DNA from: Flavobacterium channae
GTDB taxonomy: Bacteria > Bacteroidota > Bacteroidia > Flavobacteriales > Flavobacteriaceae
Direction of reading: 5' to 3'
DNA length: 64,000 nt
Assembly: GCF_021172165.1 (NCBI RefSeq)
Contig: NZ_CP089096.1
Span: forward strand, 2,604,001-2,668,000
Shown one piece after another: positions 9,531 through 17,550 of the stretch (its first letter is position 1; each line of letters begins with the position of its first letter). The notes beneath the pieces are model-generated. The model ran no database searches, had not been told where the DNA came from, and saw only the letters and a list, made by a program, of their open reading frames with translations. Made by a program: the position numbers and the translations under genes.

Positions 9531-10493
9531 TTGAAAACGGGAATCCGAAAATTTCTAAGCATTACTATCCCATTTTTAATTGGGTTAGGAATTATTTATT
9601 ATCAATATACTACGCTTACATCAGAAGAGTTAGAAAAAATCAAAATTAGTTTTATTAAGGCTGATTACTTCTATATCTATCTATCACTTTTCATTGCGCT
9701 TTTCGGATATTGGTCAAGAGCTTATCGCTGGAAATTTGCTTTACAACATTTAGGTTACAAAACTAAATTTCACAACGACTTACTTACTGTTTGTGTTTCC
9801 TATTTGGTAAACCTTACCATTCCGCGCTCAGGAGAAGTATCTAGAGCCGCGCTTTTAAAAAAATACGAAGATGTTCCTTTTGACAAAGCTTTTGGAACAA
9901 TTGTAGCTGAACGAATTGTAGATATGTTGATTTTTTTACTTTTCGTTGCAATCGGATTTTTATCACAATTTGACACCATCTATCAGTACTTAATCAAAAA
10001 CGGAGTAGAGTTTGAAACTCTAATTTGGACTGGAATATTAGGATTGGTTTTGTTTGTGGTTTTTATTTTAATTTGGATTTACGCCGAATGGAAAATCATC
10101 TTAAAATTAAAACAAAAACTTTCTGGATTAATCGAAGGCATGCAAAGTATCTTAAAAATGAAAGACAAATGGAAATACATTTTCCACTCTTTTTTTATTT
10201 GGTTTTCATATTTAGCTATGTTTTATGTTACCATTTTTGCATTACCTGAAACTTCAGATATTAGCTTTGATATTGTAGTAATGGGATTCATTTTCGGAAC
10301 TCTAGCAGTCGGCTTTACTAACGGAGGTTTAGGCGCTTATCCATTAGCTGTAGCATCTATTTTAAGTCTTTACGGAATATCGGAAGGTGTTGGAACTGCA
10401 TTTGGTTATTTAATCTGGGTTTCTCAAACTCTTTTAACCATTTTCTTAGGATTATTATCTTATTTACTCTTACCTATTTTAAATAAAAAATAA
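9531..10493 (+). CDS. YbhN/UPF0104-like membrane protein (lysylphosphatidylglycerol synthase TM region)
   Basis: A 320-residue integral membrane protein with about eight hydrophobic segments. It carries typical family sequence: SRAYRWKFALQHLGY, then SYLVNLTIPRSGEVSRAALLKKYE and FGTIVAERIVDMLIFLL, plus GLGAYPLAVASIL near the end. The family is related to the flippase-like part of MprF but lacks the aminoacyltransferase domain; it is thought to move lipids, though this is not shown here. The start is TTG at 9531, one base after the panD stop; no ATG lies nearby in frame. It is part of the panC-panD transcription block. Confidence 0.85.
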   Translation: MKTGIRKFLSITIPFLIGLGIIYYQYTTLTSEELEKIKISFIKADYFYIYLSLFIALFGYWSRAYRWKFALQHLGYKTKFHNDLLTVCVSYLVNLTIPRSGEVSRAALLKKYEDVPFDKAFGTIVAERIVDMLIFLLFVAIGFLSQFDTIYQYLIKNGVEFETLIWTGILGLVLFVVFILIWIYAEWKIILKLKQKLSGLIEGMQSILKMKDKWKYIFHSFFIWFSYLAMFYVTIFALPETSDISFDIVVMGFIFGTLAVGFTNGGLGAYPLAVASILSLYGISEGVGTAFGYLIWVSQTLLTIFLGLLSYLLLPILNKK

Positions 10494-10532
10494 ATTAGTA
10501 AATTGCTAATCTATTTAACCAAATTATTTAAA

Positions 10533-11744
10533 ATGAAAATCAAATTAATCTTATTCGTTTTAATGATAACGTCTGGGCTATTTGCGCAACGTAATCCTGA
10601 AACTATCGAAACTAAAAAATTAGGAACTCGTACTTTTACAGTGGTTACGCCACCTTCATACGCTTCAAGTCCTGAAAAAAGCTATCCAACATTATTAGTT
10701 TTAGATGGCGAATATTTATTAGATCCTTTTGAAGGAATTTTAAAATATGGTGCATATTGGGATGATTTACCAGAAATGATTATCATCGCTGTTAATCAAA
10801 ATTATGGCGAAACTCGTTTTGCTGATAGCGAATTTGATGAAGCAGGTTTCCCTTCAGGTTCTGGAGCAAACTTTTTTGAATTCATTGGACAAGAACTATA
10901 TCCTTACGTTGATAAAAAATACAGAACTATTCCTTTTAGAATGGTTGCTGGTCATGACACTACAGCGGGATTCTTGAATTTCTATTTATACAAAGACAAT
11001 CCAATTTTTAATGCTTATATTTCATTAGCTCCTGAAATGGCTCCTGAAATGGAAAAACGTGTTGCTGAACGCTTGGCAAAAATCACAAAGCCTCTTTTTT
11101 ATTACCAAGCTACCGGTGAAGGTGATTTAAAAGAAATCAACGAAAAAGCTGCTGAATTAGATGCCAATATTAAAGCAATTCCTAGTCCAACTTTTAAATA
11201 TCAAAACGATGCTTTCAAAGGAGCGTCACATTATTCATTAGTCGCTAAAGCAATCCCTAATGCCATCTATTTTATTTTTGATGGTTACCAACCAATTTCA
11301 ATGGTAGAATTCCAAGATAAAATCTTAAAATTAGATGGCGGTTATACTGACTATCTTATTGCAAAATACGATGAATTAGAAAAAAGATTTGGATTCAAAA
11401 TCAAACCAAGATTAAGCGATTTTAAAGCAATTGAAGCCGCTATTTTAAAGAACAAAGGATATAATGATTTACTTACTTTAAGTGATTTTGCCAACAAACA
11501 TTATCCTAAGACTACTTTAGGAACATACCACGAAGCTTTGTATTACGAAAAAACAGGTAACTACAAAAGAGCAATTAAAACTTACCAAAGAGCATTTACT
11601 CAAGAAGCAATTCGTGAATTGTCAAAAGATTTTATGTTAAACAGAGCTGAAGCTTTAAAAGGTAAAGAAGACAAACCAACTGAAGATGTTCCGGCAGAAG
11701 CACCTGCTGAAGAAACACCAACAGAAGAACAAAAACAGGAATAA
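10533..11744 (+). CDS. Exported esterase-like alpha/beta-hydrolase-fold protein
   Basis: A 403-residue protein with a signal peptide (MKIKLILFVLMITSGLFAQ). The fold resembles the esterase D / enterochelin esterase-like family (YPTLLVLDGEYLLDPF, EFIGQELYPYVDKKY, ASHYSLVAKAIP). The expected nucleophile elbow GxSxGG is replaced by VAGHDTTAGFLN, so the catalytic serine appears to be missing and hydrolase activity is doubtful. A TPR-like segment (residues about 330-380) and an acidic, Pro/Glu-rich tail follow. The start was moved from a TTG at 10503 to the ATG at 10533, which begins the signal peptide. It lies 9 bp before radA. Confidence 0.75.
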   Translation: MKIKLILFVLMITSGLFAQRNPETIETKKLGTRTFTVVTPPSYASSPEKSYPTLLVLDGEYLLDPFEGILKYGAYWDDLPEMIIIAVNQNYGETRFADSEFDEAGFPSGSGANFFEFIGQELYPYVDKKYRTIPFRMVAGHDTTAGFLNFYLYKDNPIFNAYISLAPEMAPEMEKRVAERLAKITKPLFYYQATGEGDLKEINEKAAELDANIKAIPSPTFKYQNDAFKGASHYSLVAKAIPNAIYFIFDGYQPISMVEFQDKILKLDGGYTDYLIAKYDELEKRFGFKIKPRLSDFKAIEAAILKNKGYNDLLTLSDFANKHYPKTTLGTYHEALYYEKTGNYKRAIKTYQRAFTQEAIRELSKDFMLNRAEALKGKEDKPTEDVPAEAPAEETPTEEQKQE

Positions 11745-11753
11745 TAATATCAA

Positions 11754-13115
11754 ATGAGTAAAGTAAAAACGGCTTTTTTTTGCCAAAACTGTGGCACGCA
11801 ATATTCGAAATGGCAAGGACAATGTAATGCATGTAAAGAATGGAATACTATAGTTGAAGAATTGGTTCAAAAAGAAGAAAAGGTTGCTTGGAAAACCACA
11901 ACCGCAACTTCTAAAGCCGTTACAAAACCTTTACTAGTAAAAGAAATAGACACCGCACAAGAAATCCGATTGAACACAACTGACAATGAGTTGAATCGGG
12001 TTTTAGGTGGTGGATTGGTTCCAGGATCATTAACATTATTAGGTGGCGAACCGGGAATAGGAAAAAGTACGTTGCTTCTACAAATTGCTTTAAAATTACC
12101 TTACAAAACACTTTACGTTTCGGGAGAAGAAAGCCAAAAGCAGATAAAAATGCGTGCCGAACGCATTACATCAAATGGTGATAATTGCTACATTTTAACC
12201 GAAACCAAAACCCAAAATATCTTTCGTCAAATTTTAGAAATTGAACCTGATATCGTTATTATCGATTCAATTCAAACCTTACATACGGATTATATTGAAT
12301 CGTCTGCTGGGAGTATTTCCCAAATTAGAGAATGTACGGCTGAGTTGATAAAATTTGCTAAAGAATCAAACACACCTGTTTTGCTAATTGGTCACATTAC
12401 CAAAGATGGCACCATTGCGGGACCAAAGATTTTGGAACACATGGTCGATACAGTTTTACAGTTTGAAGGAGACAGAAATCACGTGTATCGTATTTTACGT
12501 TCGTTAAAAAACCGTTTTGGCTCAACTGCCGAATTAGGAATTTACGAAATGCAAGGTTCTGGTTTACGCGAAGTGGATAATCCATCAGAAATATTAATTT
12601 CACATAAAGACGAGCAACTTTCAGGAACTGCAATTGCCACTACTTTAGAAGGTATGCGTCCTTTGATGATTGAAATTCAAGCTTTAGTAAGTACTGCAGT
12701 TTATGGAACTCCTCAAAGAAGTACTACAGGCTACAATGCCAAACGTTTGAATATGATTTTGGCTGTTTTAGAAAAACGTGCTGGATTTCGATTGGGAACG
12801 AAAGACGTTTTCCTTAACGTAACTGGTGGAATTTCTGTAGAAGATACTGCAATTGATTTAGCCGTTGTGGCTGCCATTTTATCCTCAAACGAAGACATTG
12901 CAATTGAAGAGGGCTTTTGTTTTGCTGGAGAAGTTGGACTTTCAGGTGAAATTAGACCCGTTAACCGAATTGAACAACGCATTCAGGAAGCAGAAAAATT
13001 AGGTTTTACCACTATTTTTGTTTCGAAACACAATAAAATTTCTTTAAAAAACACCGGAATCAAAATTGTTTTAGTAGCAAAAATTGAAGATGTGGTAAGT
13101 GAATTGTTTGGGTAA
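11754..13115 (+). CDS. radA: DNA repair protein RadA (Sms)
   Basis: A 453-residue RecA-like ATPase and helicase that promotes branch migration in recombination. The N-terminal C4 zinc finger is present (Cys10, 13, 24, 27 within FFCQNCGTQYSKWQGQC). The Walker A motif GGEPGIGKST is at residues 97-106, the RadA-specific KNRFG motif at about 246, and the C-terminal Lon-like domain includes FLNVTGGISVEDTAIDLAV and AGEVGLSGEIRPV. It is intact. Its stop codon overlaps by one base the ATG of the next small gene. Confidence 0.97.
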   Translation: MSKVKTAFFCQNCGTQYSKWQGQCNACKEWNTIVEELVQKEEKVAWKTTTATSKAVTKPLLVKEIDTAQEIRLNTTDNELNRVLGGGLVPGSLTLLGGEPGIGKSTLLLQIALKLPYKTLYVSGEESQKQIKMRAERITSNGDNCYILTETKTQNIFRQILEIEPDIVIIDSIQTLHTDYIESSAGSISQIRECTAELIKFAKESNTPVLLIGHITKDGTIAGPKILEHMVDTVLQFEGDRNHVYRILRSLKNRFGSTAELGIYEMQGSGLREVDNPSEILISHKDEQLSGTAIATTLEGMRPLMIEIQALVSTAVYGTPQRSTTGYNAKRLNMILAVLEKRAGFRLGTKDVFLNVTGGISVEDTAIDLAVVAAILSSNEDIAIEEGFCFAGEVGLSGEIRPVNRIEQRIQEAEKLGFTTIFVSKHNKISLKNTGIKIVLVAKIEDVVSELFG

Positions 13116-13441
13116 TGGATGATTTAAAAGAAAGAAGATTAAAAAGCCTTGATTATCGAATTCAAGAGTTAGAAAATCAACCCAATTATTTTAAAAAATA
13201 TGGGTTAGGATTACTTTTAATTGGAATATCTGTTACTATTATTACTCCTGAATACACTACAAGAGGTTCAAAAAATTTAATCTATTATTTTAACTACGAT
13301 TATCCTTTGTGCTATTCGGTTATAGCATTATCTTATATTGTACTTTGCATTATTATGCTAGTTACTTTTAAAATTCAAGACAAGAAAAAAATTAAGAAAT
13401 TAAAACAAGACCGAGATTTTATTGATTTGTTTAGGGATTAA
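13115..13441 (+). CDS. Small two-helix membrane protein of unknown function
   Basis: A 108-residue protein that I do not recognise. It has a charged N-terminus (MDDLKERRLKSLDYRIQELENQ), a first hydrophobic helix at about residues 29-45, a short Tyr/Asn-rich loop, and a second helix at about 75-95, then a Lys-rich tail ending in KQDRDFIDLFRD. Its ATG overlaps the radA stop by one base, so translational coupling to radA is likely. A functional link to DNA repair is not implied. Confidence 0.7.
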   Translation: MDDLKERRLKSLDYRIQELENQPNYFKKYGLGLLLIGISVTIITPEYTTRGSKNLIYYFNYDYPLCYSVIALSYIVLCIIMLVTFKIQDKKKIKKLKQDRDFIDLFRD

Positions 13442-13473
13442 GATGAATTTTAATGAGAAATGATCTGAATAAA

Positions 13474-14064
13474 TTAATAAGATTGAGGAATAACTTGATC
13501 TGAATATAAAGGTTTACCTAACCGAGATACTCCTTTTTTTAATTTCAAATAATCTGTGGCAAGTTGCCAAATATATTCATAACCTTCATCTCCTATTTCC
13601 TCTTTTCTTTTCTCAATTTTTATTTCATCGCTTGAAACTAAATCAGCAATTATAGGATGAACTAATGTCCACATACCTGAATTATTTTCACCTGGAATCA
13701 AATCAGATTGTAATTCTGGAATATTTGCAAAAGTATTAACACAAACCAATCTATCTTTCACCTCAAAATTGTATTTTTTTTGAATTTTGTCTTCAAAAAC
13801 AAGCATTACAATACAATCAACATCCTCATTATAAGCTGCAATTAACAATGGATTTGTTTTTACAACAATTGCTCCTTGACTATCTCCATATTTTATATGC
13901 TCAGAAATAACTTCAATATGGGTTGAAAAGCCCCAATTCTTTAATTTATATTTAATTTTTTGAATTGGCCCTACTATTTCTGGAATTAGAAACTTCAATT
14001 TTTTTAAATCGATATCAATTCCAATTGAATCAGATGCAAAAGAAGAATTATCGTGATATTTCAT
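13474..14064 (-). CDS. Hypothetical cytoplasmic protein
   Basis: A 196-residue protein without signal peptide or membrane segment. I do not recognise the family. It starts MKYHDNSSFASDSIGIDIDL; the middle carries hydrophobic strand-like stretches (GAIVVKTNPLLIAAYNEDVDCIVMLVFE), and the C-terminal part is helical (GYEYIWQLATDYLKLKKG). It lies convergent to the small membrane gene and 48 bp downstream of mfd on the same strand. The size and soluble alpha/beta character would suit an immunity-like or house-keeping protein alike; nothing nearby (no toxin, no Rhs) supports the former. Confidence 0.6.
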   Translation of the reverse strand: MKYHDNSSFASDSIGIDIDLKKLKFLIPEIVGPIQKIKYKLKNWGFSTHIEVISEHIKYGDSQGAIVVKTNPLLIAAYNEDVDCIVMLVFEDKIQKKYNFEVKDRLVCVNTFANIPELQSDLIPGENNSGMWTLVHPIIADLVSSDEIKIEKRKEEIGDEGYEYIWQLATDYLKLKKGVSRLGKPLYSDQVIPQSY

Positions 14065-14112
14065 GGTTTTTTTAAATAATTGGGAAAAGATAATTATAAA
14101 TTACTAATCAAC

Positions 14113-17100
14113 CTAAATCCCTTCCAACAACTCCAACGCTTTATTCACTGATTTCACATTATCAAAAGTCAACAACAAGCGTAAACCGTTTTTGGTTTCT
14201 TTTTCTTTTATTTTACAAACATTGCCGTTGCGTTGAGCAAAATGTAGCACTTTCATAAAACGGTTACTTTGGTAAAAATCACTTTGTTGGTCGCCAATAA
14301 AATAACCAATCATTTTGCCTTGTTTCATCATCAAACGTTCAATTCCCATAGCGGTAGCTTTCCATTTGATACGCACGCTATTTAGCAAGGCAATAGCTGG
14401 TTTTGGTAAAGCTCCAAAACGGTCAATTAATTTTTGTTCAAATTGTTGTAAAGCCGCTTCGTCTTTAATTTGACTCAATTCGTTGTATAAATTCAAACGT
14501 TCGGTAATGTTGTTGATGTATTCATCTGGGAACAGCAATTCGAAATCGGTATCAATTTGAATGTCTTTGACAAATTCTTTGGTTTCGATGTCGTTTTCTT
14601 CTTGGTACAAGTCTTTGAATTCGTTTTCTTTCAACTCGTCTATGGCTTCGTTCATGATTTTTTGGTAGGTATCAAAACCAATTTCGTTGATAAAACCACT
14701 TTGTTCACCACCTAATAAATCACCCGCACCACGAATTTCCAAGTCCTTCATCGCAATGTTGAAACCACTTCCTAATTCGCTAAATTGTTCCAAAGCCGTA
14801 ATACGTTTTTGCGCTTCTCCCGTCATCATCGAATACGGTGGCGTAATGAAATAACAAAACGCTTTTTTATTACTTCTTCCTACGCGACCACGCATTTGGT
14901 GTAAATCAGACAATCCGAAATTATTGGCATTATTGATAAAAATTGTATTAGCATTTGGCACATCTAAACCACTTTCAATAATGGTAGTTGCGACCAAAAC
15001 GTCAAATTCTCCTTCCATGAAAGCCAACATCAATTCTTCCAATTTTTTTCCATCCATCTGACCGTGACCGATGCCTACTTTTGCGCCTGGTACCAAACGT
15101 TGAATCATTCCGGCAACTTCTTTGATGTTTTCAATTCGGTTGTTAATAAAATAGACTTGTCCGCCACGCTGAATTTCGTACGAAACCGCATCACGAATCA
15201 CTTCTTCGTTAAAACGAATGACCTGTGTTTCAATCGGATAACGATTTGGCGGAGGCGTTGTAATTACGGATAAATCGCGAGCTGCCATCAATGAAAACTG
15301 CAATGTTCTCGGAATCGGAGTTGCAGTTAACGTTAGTGTATCAACATTGGTTGCAATGGTTTTTAATTTATCTTTTACGTTTACACCAAACTTTTGTTCT
15401 TCGTCGATAATCAACAAACCTAAATCTTTAAACACGACATTTTTATTGACCAATTGATGTGTTCCAATCAAAATATCCACTTTCCCTTCTTGTAGTTTTT
15501 GAAGTGTTTCTGATTTTTGTTTCGCTGTTCTAAATCGGTTCAAATAACTTACGGTAACTGGCATATCTTTCAAACGTTCAGAAAATGTTCGGTAATGTTG
15601 ATACGCTAAAATGGTTGTTGGAACCAAAACGGCAACTTGTTTTCCATTATCTACCGCTTTAAAAGCTGCACGAATAGCAACTTCTGTCTTTCCAAAACCA
15701 ACGTCACCACACACTAATCGGTCCATTGGACGTTCGCTTTCCATGTCGGCTTTTACATCGGCTGTTGCGGTAACTTGGTCAGGCGTATCTTCGTAAATGA
15801 AGGAACTTTCTAATTCTTTTTGCAAATAACTATCGGGTGCAAACTGAAAACCTTTGTCTAATCTTCGCTTTGCATACAACTGAATTAAGTTGAACGCAAT
15901 ATGTTTTACACGCGCTTTTGTTTTTTGTTTTAAGGCTTTCCAAGCGTTGCTTCCTAATTTATAAATCTTAGGTGGCGCGCCATCTTTTCCATTGTATTTT
16001 GAGATTTTGTGTAGCGAATGAATGCTTACGTATACAATATCGTTATCGGCATAGACCAATTTAATGGCTTCTTGTGTTTTGCCTTCGACCTGAATTTTCT
16101 GCAAACCACCAAATTTTCCAATTCCGTGATCGATGTGCGTTACATAATCGCCAACCGACAACGAAGTCAATTCTTTTAACGTAATGGTTTGCTTTTTTGA
16201 ATAACCATTTTTGATAGAAAACTTGTGGTAACGCTCAAAAATTTGATGATCCGTATAACATGCAATTTGATTTTCTTCATCGATAAAACCTTCAAACAAT
16301 GGCAATACCATGGTTTTATATTGCTTGCGAATACTTTCATGATTGGCTTCATCGATATCTTCAAAAATATCATGAAAACGACTTGCCTGATTTTCATTTG
16401 AACAACACAAATAATTTTTGTAGCCATTAAAATGATTCTCGCTCAAACTATTCAATAATAAATCGAATTGTTTATTAAATGATGGTTGTGGTTGAATATG
16501 AAATTCAACTTTCTTATCTGTTTTAAAAACTGAATTTGAACTTAATTCAATTGCTGTAAAATCTAAAGCTCGTTTTAAAAACTGTTTTTGGTTAAGAAAT
16601 AATTCTTCTGGTGGCGCGTGTTGAATATCTTTAGATAATTTCTCAAAAGCTTCATTGGCTTTGTCGAATAATTTATCCAATTGTTGGCTTAGCAATTCGG
16701 TATTTTGAATGACTAAAACCGTTTTTTCATTGATATAATCTAAGAAACTTTCACGGTTTTCTTGCAGTAATTTATTTTCGACATTTGGAATAATCGAAAT
16801 CTTTTTAAGTTTTTCAACCGATAATTGCGTTTCCACATCAAAACTTCGGATGCTATCAACTTCGTTTCCAAAAAATTCGATTCTGTACGGATTATCATTA
16901 GAAAAAGAAAACACATCGATAATTCCACCACGAACGGAAAATTCGCCTGGTTCGGTAACAAAATCGACACGTTTGAAATTGTATTCAAATAAAGTTTCGT
17001 TGATAAAATCAATAGACAAATTATCACCAACAGACAATTTCAAGGTGTTTTTCTCTAACTCTTTTCGAGTAACTACTTTTTCAAAAATGGCTTCGGCATA

Positions 17101-17466
17101 CGAAACAATAATTGCTGGTTTTTTGCGCGAATTGATTCGATTTAAAACTTCAGCACGAAGCAGCACATTAGCGTTGTCGGTTTCCTCAATTTGGTAAGGT
17201 CTACGGTACGAACTTGGGTAAAAAAGAACATCCTCAGAATTTAGTAGCTGTTCTAAATCATTTAAGTAATAAGCTGCTTCCTCTTTATTTTGAAATAAAA
17301 TTAAAAAAGGAAGTTCCGATTTTTTGAATAACGAATGAACAACAAATGACAATGACGAACCCACCAAACCTGTTACTTGTGATTTTTGGCGAGATGCAAA
17401 TGTGCTTTCTAAAATTGAAATTTTAGGCGACTTATCGTAAATAGAAATGATATCGGACTTACTCAA
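14113..17466 (-). CDS. mfd: Transcription-repair coupling factor
   Basis: An 1117-residue ATP-dependent translocase that removes RNA polymerase stalled at DNA damage and recruits UvrA. The order is complete: UvrB-like N-terminal region (FYPSSYRRPYQIEE, GGIIDVFSF), RNA polymerase-interacting CarD-like domain (LSVGDYVTHIDHGIGKFGGLQKI), then the RecG-like helicase motor with Walker A region GDVGFGKTEVAIRAAF, the DEEQKFGV Walker B box, TATPIPRTLQFSL and GRVGRSNKKAFCYF, and the C-terminal TRCF domain. A TATTTTTG -7-like element is at 17488-17495. The gene is intact. Confidence 0.97.
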   Translation of the reverse strand: MSKSDIISIYDKSPKISILESTFASRQKSQVTGLVGSSLSFVVHSLFKKSELPFLILFQNKEEAAYYLNDLEQLLNSEDVLFYPSSYRRPYQIEETDNANVLLRAEVLNRINSRKKPAIIVSYAEAIFEKVVTRKELEKNTLKLSVGDNLSIDFINETLFEYNFKRVDFVTEPGEFSVRGGIIDVFSFSNDNPYRIEFFGNEVDSIRSFDVETQLSVEKLKKISIIPNVENKLLQENRESFLDYINEKTVLVIQNTELLSQQLDKLFDKANEAFEKLSKDIQHAPPEELFLNQKQFLKRALDFTAIELSSNSVFKTDKKVEFHIQPQPSFNKQFDLLLNSLSENHFNGYKNYLCCSNENQASRFHDIFEDIDEANHESIRKQYKTMVLPLFEGFIDEENQIACYTDHQIFERYHKFSIKNGYSKKQTITLKELTSLSVGDYVTHIDHGIGKFGGLQKIQVEGKTQEAIKLVYADNDIVYVSIHSLHKISKYNGKDGAPPKIYKLGSNAWKALKQKTKARVKHIAFNLIQLYAKRRLDKGFQFAPDSYLQKELESSFIYEDTPDQVTATADVKADMESERPMDRLVCGDVGFGKTEVAIRAAFKAVDNGKQVAVLVPTTILAYQHYRTFSERLKDMPVTVSYLNRFRTAKQKSETLQKLQEGKVDILIGTHQLVNKNVVFKDLGLLIIDEEQKFGVNVKDKLKTIATNVDTLTLTATPIPRTLQFSLMAARDLSVITTPPPNRYPIETQVIRFNEEVIRDAVSYEIQRGGQVYFINNRIENIKEVAGMIQRLVPGAKVGIGHGQMDGKKLEELMLAFMEGEFDVLVATTIIESGLDVPNANTIFINNANNFGLSDLHQMRGRVGRSNKKAFCYFITPPYSMMTGEAQKRITALEQFSELGSGFNIAMKDLEIRGAGDLLGGEQSGFINEIGFDTYQKIMNEAIDELKENEFKDLYQEENDIETKEFVKDIQIDTDFELLFPDEYINNITERLNLYNELSQIKDEAALQQFEQKLIDRFGALPKPAIALLNSVRIKWKATAMGIERLMMKQGKMIGYFIGDQQSDFYQSNRFMKVLHFAQRNGNVCKIKEKETKNGLRLLLTFDNVKSVNKALELLEGI

Positions 17467-17488
17467 AATGATACTTTTAATTGACTAC

Positions 17489-17531
17489 AAAAATAAAAAA
17501 ACCACTACGTTTTCGATAGAAAAGTAGTGGT
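17489..17531 (-). terminator. Strong hairpin terminator after the T9SS protein gene
   Basis: The outer 8-bp stem ACCACTAC (17501-17508) / GTAGTGGT (17524-17531) continues, after one bulged base, into TTTTC/GAAAA around a GATA loop. An A-run at 17489-17500 gives the T-tract on the minus strand. It ends the transcript of the gene at 17551-19851, before mfd. Confidence 0.8.
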
Positions 17532-17550
17532 AATATTAATGAAACGAGTG

